Assembly (NCBI GenBank): GCA_018806985.1
Contig: JADANN010000443.1
Span: forward strand, 116,001-180,000
Direction of reading: 5' to 3'
From: Angiostrongylus vasorum
Lineage: Eukaryota; Nematoda; Chromadorea; Rhabditida; Metastrongylidae
DNA length: 64,000 nt
Part shown: positions 13,042-24,500 of the stretch, piece after piece
How positions within the stretch are numbered: the first letter of the stretch is position 1
How the letters are laid out: each line of letters opens with the position of its first letter
The notes under the pieces: model-generated
Database searches by the model: none
What the model saw: the letters and a program-made list of their open reading frames with translations, nothing else
Told to the model about the DNA's origin: nothing
Program-made: the position numbers and the translations under genes

Positions 13042-16000
13042 ATGCCGATTCCGATGCCGAAGCCGCAGTCTCAGCACCGTCACCACCGCGTCGACTCGCT
13101 ATGGGACAGCAATGCCGACAAGTACCGCGTCGCGTGCCGATCCGTGCACGTGATGAGGGTGAGTCATCGCACGTGCGCGTGCGCGGCGGGATTTCTGTCC
13201 AAAACTTGAATGGTTGTTGGGAAGCGTAGTTATAGGTTGCGCTCCCATGTGATTCCTCTTGGGATCTAGAAGTTCTGTGGGATACAGGGAAATAAGGGGT
13301 TTGCTTATTAGTGATTTCATTACACTTGAATATTCATCATTTCTGGAGGGTAATTTGTATGATCCCCTACACTAATTTACCGGGTCGTAGACAACAAAAG
13401 GTCCATCGGGGCGGGGAGGGGGGCGAGTTTGCTAGTCCTGGAAAATCATTCGATGGCACAGTTAAAAGTAGGCTCAAGCAACGGCGATGACTGACGAGCG
13501 CTCGAATGAAACAGATATAGACTTCTTTTTTAACCTTTTTGCTTACTGCGTACTATTTTTGATGGCAGGGTATATTGCGAAATATAACTTCAACGAGGCT
13601 GAGATATTTGCAAAACTCTGGACCGCAGGTGCCTATGGTGGGGGAACGAACGCGCTATTGTGCTTTCCGGGGAGTAACGCGTTCACCACCACACCATGCG
13701 GGTCCTTCGCTTCGCCTGTCTCTCAGCTAGTTCTATCGATCTTTTGCCGTCAGCAATCACCCGTCAACGGGATTGATCTGGGGAGCCCAAATCGGCATTG
13801 AACCCAGTTAAGCTGAGGCTATAGTTATAATCACAATTTTAACTTTTTTGCTTACTGCCTACTATTTTTGATGGCAGGGTATATTGCGAAATATGACTTC
13901 AGCGAAGCTGAGATATTTGCAAAGCTCTGGACCGCAGGTGCCTATGGTGGGACAATATCGCGTTCGTTGCCCACCATAGGCACCTGCGGTCCAGAGTTTT
14001 GCAAATATCTCAGCTTCGTTGAAGATAGAGACTTCGTTGACGCTGGTTTCATCGAAGACGCTGCACACATTCGCAACCGTACGAATCATAGACGAATCAT
14101 TCGATGAGAATGAATTGCTGCTGTCAAGATCTAAGCTAATGCCGTATCTTACCAGTTGACATAAAAGTCACACTCATTACAGTTTAGTGATCGTTGCTAA
14201 CTAGATGCAAGTTCTGCTGTCCTGCCAATGTGGGTTTCCGATTTTTCTTTTTTTTTTTTTTTGAGTTCACGAAGACATGCTTTTTCACTTTTTTACGTTG
14301 AGGCTCCTGTTCCGAACATCGAAGCAATTGAATAAGCAGAATTTTGTCTTTTCCAGTTGTTTCGTAATCTTGTTGTGAAGCAGATTTAAACATGAAGGAG
14401 GACTTTATAGACAAATTATATGTACCCATAATGCGATGAATCAGAGTCTCGTCTTTGTAAGTTATCAACTGTTCAAAGACTTTTTGTAATTGAGATAATT
14501 CCAGTAGTTATCGAAGAAGCGCAGTAGTCGGAGCAGCCCTGCAATACACATGAGATCGATCCCGCGCCCGTGGCTCAGCAAGTCTTCCATCCCTCCGGGG
14601 TCGGCAAATTGGTACCAGACTTGTCTGAGAGGATAGCGGCACTGGCTCGATACATCAGTAGTCCACTGCGAGTCACTGTAAAGGCCAGATATCCATTCAG
14701 CCACCTCCAGCGATGCTTAATGAAGTCGGATGCATGGAGCATCTCTCAAAGATTGATCAACGCCGAGAGCTCTGTCTTTTTATTTTATCGAAGAAACCAG
14801 CGCGGATGCAGATGTGGTGATCTGGTTGCAGGTTGCACAGATGTAAGATCTATGTAAGGCCTTTATAAAGGTCTCTGCAAAGTGGTTTCATGTTGTCTGT
14901 TTTGGAGAACATAGAAAGTATTTATTGCAATTAAATGGAGGTGTTTATTCATTCTTTATTTATCCACTTGCTTAGAATCTGCTTACTACTTCATGATTTC
15001 TACATCATATTTGAGGGAACTATATGTATTCATAATCTTTCTAAGAAAAGACAAGAAATTCTGCTTGTTCCATTGTAAAGAACTGGCCGAGAGAAAAGCA
15101 AAGCGATGTCCTCAGTGGCGGGCGCTATGGGTAACACGGAACCTCTCGAAAAGGGTAATCGCGGACTACAATCTGGTCAGGGGTCTGAATTTTGCGAACA
15201 TTTCAACATCGTTGTGGTTGTATTTCACATAATACGCTGCCATGAAAAAATAACAGGGTGGTAACTAAAAGGGTTATACATATGTGCGCTCATTTTTGGT
15301 GTTTTACGCTGAAGCTCCAGCAGCAAGGCGAGCATCACCTGTTTGTGTCTTATATGTTGAACAATCATTCCAGGCCACTCAGTTCATCGGTTATGGTCAG
15401 CTACTGGTCATTGGATTGTTCACTGTCGCATTGCTCTTCTTCTATGGGAAACATCTCACTGTATGTTTTCAATATGAAAGTGACTTATGAATCGCTATAT
15501 TGCAATAATAATTGCAATAGAATCAATGTATCACGAAGTTTTCAATTGTATGTATGTGCGACCACTTCAGTACTTCAGGTGATATTAGCGAACCCTTGCA
15601 ACGTTTTACCGCCTCATTGTGGTTGGGAAGTGTTTCTGGATGTCATGCTGCAATGTACAGTTGGATTCATCGTCCCGGCAGAAACTCCCAAGTTGTGAAG
15701 GGGTCCGGCGTTTCCACAAAAAAACCCAGCTAGGGGTAAACCAGTACCAGAATCCACCACCATCCTTGTATCAAACTAGTCGCATGGTGGCAAATCTCCT
15801 TTTGATTTACTAGGGAGGCGACTGCCTGTGGTGACGATGATCTGGCCAGGTTGTCATCAGGACTCCATGGAACCACAATGGCGAAACCAGCAAATCTCCG
15901 GAGAATGGAAATTATGCTGGGGCCCGCATAACCAGTGAAGACGGGCCGTCCAACTATGCACGTATTCTAGGTGTAAAGCTTCTTAATAATAGCTTTTTAT

Positions 16001-17691
16001 TCTTTATTTATTTCTGTAGACTTGCTTATGTCGCACTTTACATATTTGACTTTTGCAGCTGTAATTTTCCAGGGAGGACTACCAAGTGATCATTGGCTTG
16101 CTTCAGCGAGTGGCCGCTACATCACTTCGCTCCTTTCAGCAGTTTCCCTTCAGTTATCTCTGGTGAAGCATGTTTCCTTTACTGTAGTATCCTTAATTTT
16201 TTAGCCCGACAAGACTGTTGAATTAGGAACATTTTTGCAACGTACTGAATTTATAAGAACATATGTGATAGTTTGTAAGTTAGTTATTTTCTTTCAGTTA
16301 CTTTCTTTCTCCTGTTTCTTATTTTAATTTCCTTCTTGACGCATCAAATTCGGCTACGTTGTTGAGATTTCAAATTATCCCATTTTTCATGGGCTACAAA
16401 AACAAAGTACAGAAACATGGAGTGCTATAGGTCACGTACTATGGGTACCCTCTTTTTCGTTTCCAAAAATGGTCATTCCTTCTCATCACGTTGTCGCTGC
16501 CAACATTCAACTGTGGGTTGTGAGAAGGGGCTATGAATGATTCCATCGTGTCTCCCAGTATTTGATGAGTGAAAAATGACACGTCTTGTGTCGATCTCCT
16601 TCTTTGCTGCCGTTCTGCCAAAGGAAGTTTTCAAAGGATGTGTAGGGGACGAAAGGTTTTGTTTCTCTTTCACGACCGTTTCTGATCCCACAATTTCCCA
16701 GCACTTGGAGACATTCGGTTCCAGATAGGCTTTATAGCCACGACTTCAGCCGTCCGATGTTTGTCGTTTCTAACTTTAAAAGTTCTTTTCGTGCAAATCG
16801 TATCTCTTCGAGAACTTCAAATGAAATCGCGACTCGAGCCATTAAGATTGCAGCCACTACAGGTCTGTGGGAAAAACGAGGTGTTTAAGGTAGTTATTAA
16901 ATGGTAAAAGAAATGTGAATACATTGTGTTATTCTTACCGATAGCCCAGGTTAAATGGTTTTGTGGTTAACGTTATTACATGGAAATATGTGACCATTAT
17001 CCTTCCTTTCAAGTAGCGTTTCAGGTCTTAATGATGCTCCATGGAGTTCGTTCCCAGAGGCGATCATTCCTTCTTCCCTTCATCATATTTGCTTCGTTTG
17101 CTGTCTTCCTTGCTTTCATCCAGGTATGCCTTTTTCAAAATTTTAACTTACCATTTCTTTGCGCTTTATTTTTTGATGATTTAATGTCAACACGGATTTA
17201 GCTGTTCTTTTTTGTTGTTTGTGAGGTACTGCAGCAAAATAGCTACTCTTATTTCAAGGTGTCGTCCGACTTGGTCGCAGCGTCGCAGTCACGTGTTGGG
17301 GCCTCATCGGGACCTCAGTTGCTCAGTCATGTCATCGGAATGTGTGTCCATGTATGGTGTGTTGCTGTCGTCTGGCGCTGCTATTGCTACTTGGGAGATA
17401 AGAAGGTTGGTTTTGAACATGACACTCAAATGAAAATGCGCCAAGTTGCCAAGATAGGCTTATGAACGAGGCCTTCAAATGATGCACCGATTCCAACATC
17501 TTCTGTAGGTGTAGGGAAAGGTGAACCTTATCTTGTGCTAAAAATAACTATTCTCATGGTTTCAATTATTCCAGGTAGCCGAGCAGATTGGCGAGCAGCT
17601 CCAGGCTACTTCATTGGCTTTTGCTTACGAATATACCCAGCCACCACCATATGCAGACAGTATCGAGAAAAGCCCGCTGACAGTGGCGTAA
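13042..17691 (+). CDS. Four-transmembrane LAPTM4-like protein with C-terminal PPPY motif, 6 exons
   Basis: Exons 13042-13158, 15374-15460, 16073-16162, 17025-17123, 17226-17405 and 17575-17691 join in phase 0 at every junction and give 229 aa. All donors are GT; acceptors are ATTCCAG or TTTCAG-like except exon 5 (TTGTGAG), where an in-frame acceptor 9 nt downstream (CTGCAG) is an alternative. The N-terminal domain ends RSVHVMR, followed by four hydrophobic segments: TM1 near FIGYGQLLVIGLF, TM2 near YITSLLSAVSLQLSL, TM3 near LLPFIIFASFAVFLAF and TM4 near IGMCVHVWCVAVVW. The tail carries PPPY, a WW-domain ligand used by LAPTM4 proteins to bind Nedd4-type ubiquitin ligases. Length, topology and PY motif fit LAPTM (lysosomal transporter-associated) proteins, which act in late endosomes/lysosomes. 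The start ATG follows directly on TTCATTGCAG, a plausible spliced-leader acceptor. An AATAAA lies at 18073-18078. Exons were found by reading frame and splice signals, and the family call rests on features rather than alignment. Confidence 0.8.
13535..13830 (+). repeat. Foldback-type repeat, family C, single arm
   Basis: It starts with TTGCTTACTGCGTACTATTT and GGCAGGGTATATTGCGAAAT, passes through GAGATATTTGCAAAACTCTG and CGTTCACCACCACACCATGC, and ends CCCGTCAACGGGATTGATCT. It lies in intron 1 of the LAPTM-like gene, directly beside the next copy. Confidence 0.85.
13838..14036. repeat. Foldback element: 54-bp inverted repeat with 18-nt loop
   Basis: The left arm 13898-13951 and right arm 13970-14023 are reverse complements with two mismatches (52 of 54). 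They derive from the first part of family C, so the element is an arm plus its own inverted copy. The DNA or a transcript would form a long hairpin. Confidence 0.9.
14515..14795 (+). mobile_element. tRNA-derived SINE-like element, family A
   Basis: Forward copy, well conserved: AAGCGCAGTAGTCGGAGCAG, then ATCGATCCCGCGCCCGTGG, TTGGTACCAGACTTGTCTGA and the 3' end ATCAACGCCGAGAGCTCTG. It is in LAPTM-like intron 1. Confidence 0.9.
15085..15278 (-). repeat. Family C repeat, reverse arm, diverged tRNA-like variant
   Basis: The right end ATTTCAACATCGTTGTGGTT and CACATAATACGCTGCCATGA matches the reversed terminus of family C. The inner part (TAATCGCGGACTACAATCTG) corresponds to the tRNA-like variant seen at 43260. 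Confidence 0.6.
15601..15962 (+). mobile_element. 380-bp retroposon, family B
   Basis: It matches the copies at 20858, 24838 and 51118 throughout: start TTTTACCGCCTCATTGTGG, middle ATGGTGGCAAATCTCC, end GTGAAGACGGGCCGTCCAAC. The tail is degraded. It lies in LAPTM-like intron 2. Confidence 0.85.
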
Positions 17692-18455
17692 TTCATTGCT
17701 TGTTTGTTATGGCTGATCAACATCATTTAGTCTACTTATCGCTTAAACTGTAACGGGACCAATACTATTGACTACTCTTTTAATCATCCCAATATTATTC
17801 TCTGATCGTTCGTTAGGAGTTTTTCTATGTCGTTGTAGATTGTATCGTTTTGTTACTACAACCTTCGGGTTTTCAATACTAATCATATGGTCTGTCTTCG
17901 TTTTCTCATCGAGAAGATAAAGTTCAAGACGTTGATTCGAGTGTATTGTTCCTTCTTAGCGTTAAGTGAAGTGCATTTTCATATTCCTAAGCGTTTTTGA
18001 ACTCTATGTGTTCTGGAAGGAACAGCAGAATAACTGAGGATGAGGAGTGTGTAAATTTAATGATATAAATGTAATAAACTCTGATAACACTACTACGTGG
18101 GTTGTAATGACACAGGTAGTATAACAATCATCTGAGAGACGTGAAACTAGTTAGTAAAGTCTAAGGAGATAGAATCAAATCAGTAGAATCGAATATCACA
18201 ACAAGAGATGAACAGGAATGGCGTAATAGCTAGGAATCATGATTTATCTTCATATAACCGCTCTGGAGACAAAAACCGGAGAAAGTAAAGCTTCAGTCCC
18301 GTTAAAAATTCCCAGGCTAGGATACACAGTGAACATTTGCGAACGGAACAAGACCTGACGGTATTTCGAATGAAGAACCACCCAGAAATAGGACAGCTGC
18401 CAAAACATGCAAGTCAAATCTGCGAAACAGCGGTGTGTGTGATGAAAGAACACCA

Positions 18456-21400
18456 CTAGAAATTATACCACTTTTTCTTTTCTAGTTTCTCCACCAATTT
18501 GCCGGTTCTTTGCGAAAGGTTCATTGCACTGTTACGCAGATTTTCTGTGGCATCAACTGTTGCGCCCAATTTCTCACCTCGTTCAGATATGTTCTGGAAA
18601 AGAAGCAACAATGCAGAGAAAAATAACAAACACTGATATTGAAAACCAGTGACTCACCTGCAAAGCCGCAAACGCGGCTTGTCCAGCAGATATTCCACTA
18701 GCTTGGGTTCGTTCCATGTTCACTGATGGACCTGGAATGGTCCGTGCCACGGCGCGCGTCGCTCCTCCGCCCACTCCACCACTGGTTTTCTCTCGATCTG
18801 CTACTTAAGTGAACGAGATTACGTGAGAAATCAGCAGTAAGCGTTTCTAATTCATCTTGTAGTTCCATTTTCCACACAGCTTCATACAAGATAAACATAC
18901 AGTGATGAACTTTCCATGGCGTTCTATTCTGAAATCTCCTTACAAGAAATTTAGGTTTATTTGAGATTTCAATAAATAATGTGTAATAAATATTTCGTTT
19001 ATACTCTACAAAGATTACTGAAGGAAGCTACTCAGAGAAGTCAGAAAGAACTCCAAAGTGTTACATTCTAACAGTCGTAGCTTATGCTGTCGGGCCAAGT
19101 GTTTGAAATTTCTGAGAAAATAAAACTAACGTATTGAGTCAATATCGCATGAATCCTGACGCTGTATACCACTGAACATACTCGAGACACCCTGAAATCT
19201 ATCAGAAATGGCCAGTCTGCATTATAGCCCAATGTAAAAGTGCACAAGGAAGAACCATTATTGCAATGACGACACGGGAAATCAATGACAATCACAGTGA
19301 ATACTATATAAGATTGTTATGAACAATGTTGATGTAACAAAGTTACAAAATGGTCACACGAAAAATGATGTGTTGTCAAGTTTTCTACTTGAGAGCGCGA
19401 CTAAGAATACCAACAGAGAACCGGTAGACAATGAACAGAAAACCAGCTACGGCACTTTTCATTCAACAATCTCAGGAATTCAACATAAAGATGACTAATG
19501 GACATCGAGGAACGTGGACAGCAACATAGATGCAAATTTCACTAGAAACATGATAAAAGATCGTCAGACTTTGAATGTAGTGGTAGTCGAGTGAATGTAT
19601 CAAATCAAGCATTAATCACCTTCAAGAACGAGCTGCTGTTGCGTGGAGGGTCAGGAAGATCACACGCGACAAAAAGCTCACCAAGGGCATCTGAAGCCTG
19701 TTCTGCGATTTCTGAGCATATGGTGTACTTCTCCACTTCTGATGGACTTGCCATGTAGACGCCGAGTCCATGTTCCGAAAATGACATCCTTTGGCAAATT
19801 CTGAAAGAGACTAATCAAATAAGAAAGAAGGCATTAGTGGGAACGCTTCATACCCAGCACAATCTCGAAACACTCCAAGCAGCCAATTCATCCAGTTGAA
19901 AAACTTAGAATGAGGGAGTAAGTTGCAACAGAATTGGTAACAAATAAACTGGCATGATAACAATGATAACATAAAACTCACGGGTCATCGATTTCCACTG
20001 AGTATGGCAAGAGTGGGGCTTGATATAGAAGTCGAAGAGAAGGCAAAGAAAGAACAACAACCTTTCCGTCAGCTGCCAAACACACCAGCACCGGATATCC
20101 TCGCACATGGGTAGCATGAGCCTAGGCATGAAGTGCTTGTGTGCCCATTAAAGGAATTAATTGCTAAGGTTTGCGTTAAAAGTCACCTTAACCAATGGAA
20201 TCTCTTCGCATTTGTGTATAAACAGCTGGATGAACGAAGGAAGAGCGATAACTTTAATTTCGAACTCTCCGACAACAACAAGAGACTGGAAGTACTTAGA
20301 GTTAAGTAAGCACTGCAAATGCCGTCAACGATCGAGAAATGCACGATGAAACAAAGACAAGCGGAATGGGAACCACCTGTGGAACATCCTCACTTGAATC
20401 CGCTGAAATGGAGTAAGTGGGAGAGAGGCTTGGCTTAGTGATCACCTATAATGCAGATTGAGACTATTCATCTCTTTTAATATGACGAACAGCTAAACAA
20501 TTTCGAAGGAAATAAAACCGATAAGACTTAAAAAACAAAATGTAGCCATGTAAAATAGGTTGCGTTTCATTTGAACTATAGTTCCAGTCATTAAAAATGC
20601 AACAAATATACGAACCCGATTATGAATAGTTTTTTCGGGACTTCCACAGTCTTTGTTGTTCTCTCTATATGATTCACTGGCTGCCGAAGCAAGAGAAAAC
20701 GACTGGTCCATAAAACACTGAAAGAGTACTTGCCCTTTCAGCTTCAACACCGTGCCTGCAACAATAAATGGAATTAAATGAATAGCCATTTTCAAAACAA
20801 ATACTGATGCATGGACCATTTTAAAGCAGTAATGTCACAAACTCCTCTTAACGGTTCAATGCCACATCGTGGCTTGGAGGCATTCCTGAGTGTCGGGCTG
20901 CAGTGTACAGCAGGGGGAATCATTCCCCCATTAAGACTTCCCAAGCAGAAAAGGAGTCCGGTGCTTCCATCAGAAAGCTCAGCGAAGAGTAAACCAGTAC
21001 CAGGATCCATCACCATCCTGGTAATGAACTTGTCGCATGGTGGCAAATCTCCCTCTGATCCACAAGGGCGGCGACTGCCTGTGGTGGTGACGAACAGGGA
21101 CGGACTCTGGGCAAGCTGACCACGAGACTCCGAGGAACTACAGCGGCTAAGCCAGTAAAAGTCCGAGGGAGTGGAGATTAGGCTGGGGTCCGCACAACCA
21201 GTGAGGACGGGCCATCCAAGTATCTAGGTAATGTTATGTATGGTCAATTATTATAACGAATAAAAGCGAATAATACACCACATCTTCGTTGCATGCTAGA
21301 AGTTGATACAAACTCAACAAGTGATGAGATGCCACGCCACTCACTCTTATGACTTTTCGTGTTTTATATTAAAAAAGAGAATATTGTTCCAACGGTGCTT

Positions 21401-21474
21401 CAACAACCTACGATGTTAACAAAGCTTCAGTATGTAGGCTATATGGCACGCGTCAACAACAGAGTGCAATGTGA

Positions 21475-21572
<98 letters not shown>

Positions 21573-24500
21573 GTTCAAGTTGAGGAAGAAACACCAAAAA
21601 TTAGAATTGCAATAGAAAATAAACATGGAGCTGTAGGAAAAAATGAAAGTGGAACAAAAGCAGTTATATTATCAACGGCAGCGTACACATTTGACCGGTA
21701 GCAATATGTTAAAGTCATAAAAAACAGTAGATGTCTAGCAACTAATGCTTGACAGGTGAAATAAGAGAGCAAAGCCAACGAATTGAAGAGCTCTACATTA
21801 AGGACTATGGTACAGACCACGAAGGATTGCACACGAAGTGATAAACAATTTTGAAAGCCGAAGCTTAATGTCGTATAATATATTTACTTTTCAACAAGAG
21901 ACCAAGTTCTGAATGGCAATCCATTAGTACTGTTTTGATAAAACGATTACGAAGAAGTATTTTATAAAACAGAAAAAGAAAAGAAAAAAAACCTGAAGGA
22001 GCTACAATGACTGAAGAAATGAGACGGTCCTGAGGAAGAATAAGATTTAATGCAATCGACGCACCGGTGTTGGTTCCAATCCACAGACACGGAGATGCTC
22101 GTGAATCATTTTTACGTGAAAAGGAGTGTATGAATGCAACAAAAGTTACTGTCTCAGCACAAGCGAGGCTGAGTTTCTCAAGGCTGTGGTTTGACATCGA
22201 CGGCGATGGTACAGTGCCAAGTCGATTTCTATTCAAAACAGGCATATCACGAGGAGATTCACCTACAATCACTTAGATTTAATCTACACTAATATCATCA
22301 GGCTATCTGAATTAACAAACGAAACAGTTTAAATAGTGATTGATATGGGGAAAATCAATAAATACTACACCTAACCATTGAAAATCCCATTCACCACACA
22401 GAATTTGACTGTGCTAGCAACCTTAAAGAAAAACCACGTCATACAGATGAGATGTACTTGACCGACAAGTAGCAAGCATATCCGACTGATTAATCGAATG
22501 TAGAAATCTAGCTCACATGCACTTTGAAAGAAAGTGATAAAAGTTGCCGCAAGATGAATTCGATGAAAGTGCAGAAAACACACAATTAAGCTTCTTAAAG
22601 GAAGCGAAAACCTGCTCGGAGTTGCCCATGTGGTCGGTCTTGAGATCATTTCCAAAATACTACACACAACAGCAACGCCATATACTCAGCACAGCAAGAG
22701 TACACCGCAGATAACAATCACAACTCGAGGAATGTACAGCCCACGAACACAGAGAGCTTATTAAAAGTAAAGATGATACCTCGCGGACTTTCACCGTTGC
22801 ACTGCTCGTTCTGAGTGCCAATGAGAGACTGAGCCTTGAGTAAGGGAGGACGGTCGAAGGTTTTCTGACGAATATCCGTATTCAGTCGCACCAAATGGCT
22901 TCTCTCCACTAATGGTGACTGCAAGTTATAAGACAATGCACCGTCATCGCAGCTTCATATTGCCATCAGCCATCTATCTGACTTCTTCAAAGTGTAGCTT
23001 TATGTGGTTTTATAATGTTCATATAGTTTTCTAAGAATTCGTTTTTAAACAACGACGTCAATTACTCCCATACAGACGTCCGATAATAAAATCTGCTGTA
23101 ACTAAAGTAATACGCCATCGAACTCAGAAGAGACGGTACACAAGAAGAGAACAAAACAAAACGAAGAAGCGTTGCATACCACAAGAAAAGAAAAACGGAA
23201 GATGCAGACATACCAAACTGCGCGATACGACCCGGCTTTAGTTTTTGGAAAATAAACAACTCATTCCTTCGTAACCCGAAATATGGGAAGCTTGTAGAAG
23301 CATAAACAAACAAAACCGTTGGCAAAACGAACAACACAACATAGACTGACCTCCATTTACATGTGAATGGAAAGAGAGACTTCGTGCGACAGCAGTGCCC
23401 TTCCTAGTAATGCGACGCATTATTCCGACTGACGTATTCGAGGTTCGTTCGGAATTGCACCGCGCCGGTCGTGATGAAGTGCTCGGAGTATCTCCATCCA
23501 GAATAAGGTCCTGCCGATCCGGATGCTCTCGTCGCTGCTCACGATAGCGCTCGCGAGAAGACGTTGCGAACTCGGTCGTGTTCCTTCGCAACACCATACT
23601 TGCACGCGAATGTTTCGGTGACAACACGGATTTGTCTGGCAGAGAAGTCCCACCATTCGGAACTGTCACTGCATTGTCATCACTGTCATTGAACTGCAAA
23701 CGTCACACACACACACACAAATCACAACACTGACATGTCTAATGTCATTTAGGGAGCCACCGTTTCAAAACTAAACGTCTTTGATGACCAACATGCATCG
23801 AGTACTTTTGTTGCTGCCTAAAGCGGAACCATAGTGCCACAATAGCAATAAAAAATATCCACTTTAATTTTTTTTCAGCAATGCGAGGTTGTTATACAGC
23901 ATACGTTTACTTCCACACAAAAACACACAATACAACAGTAACTGACGTTTCCGCAACATGCCTTCTTCAGAGCCGTTTTTTTAAACGTGTCATCCACTTA
24001 AAAAGGAAGGGACAGCTCTCTTTTCGCTGAAACAGAAATATTTCAGCTATCCTTCTCTTCCTCAGTGAAAGACACGTGAAAAAACGGCTCTGAAGAAGGC
24101 GATACAACCAAAATGTCAGCTACTGTTGTATTGTATGAGTTTTTGTACGGAAGTAAACGTAACCACTTAAGTTTTGCCATATTTACAAATGGGGCTGAGA
24201 TACTCCGCATAAATAACAAACTAGGGATTCAGCGGAACGTTCGTAAGGAATTACTGCCTAGGATACATGAGAAAATGAAAATTACTATTGAAACAGCCAC
24301 CCTTGTCCTATGCCAATGCGATATTTTGAACTGTATGATAGTATATTGCACCATATACAGCGTATTATGTGAAAAGGTCTATTCGATTTTAAACACTGCA
24401 ATGAAATCACTGGATGTCTGCAAAGGTTTTAGTTCCTTTTCCAAAGCCTAGGAATTCCAATTCGAATTGAACTAAGCTTTAAAAATATGCATCCATAAAA

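Noticed and set aside
13868..14107. Pair of similar ORFs on both strands
   Set aside because: They result from the inverted repeat, not from coding sequence.
15258..15698. 146-codon plus-strand ORF
   Set aside because: It overlaps exon 2 of the LAPTM-like gene in another frame and runs into a family-B repeat.
21471..21568. Tyr-Ile repeat ORFs
   Set aside because: Translations of the AT microsatellite; the same holds for the ORFs at 33211-33684.
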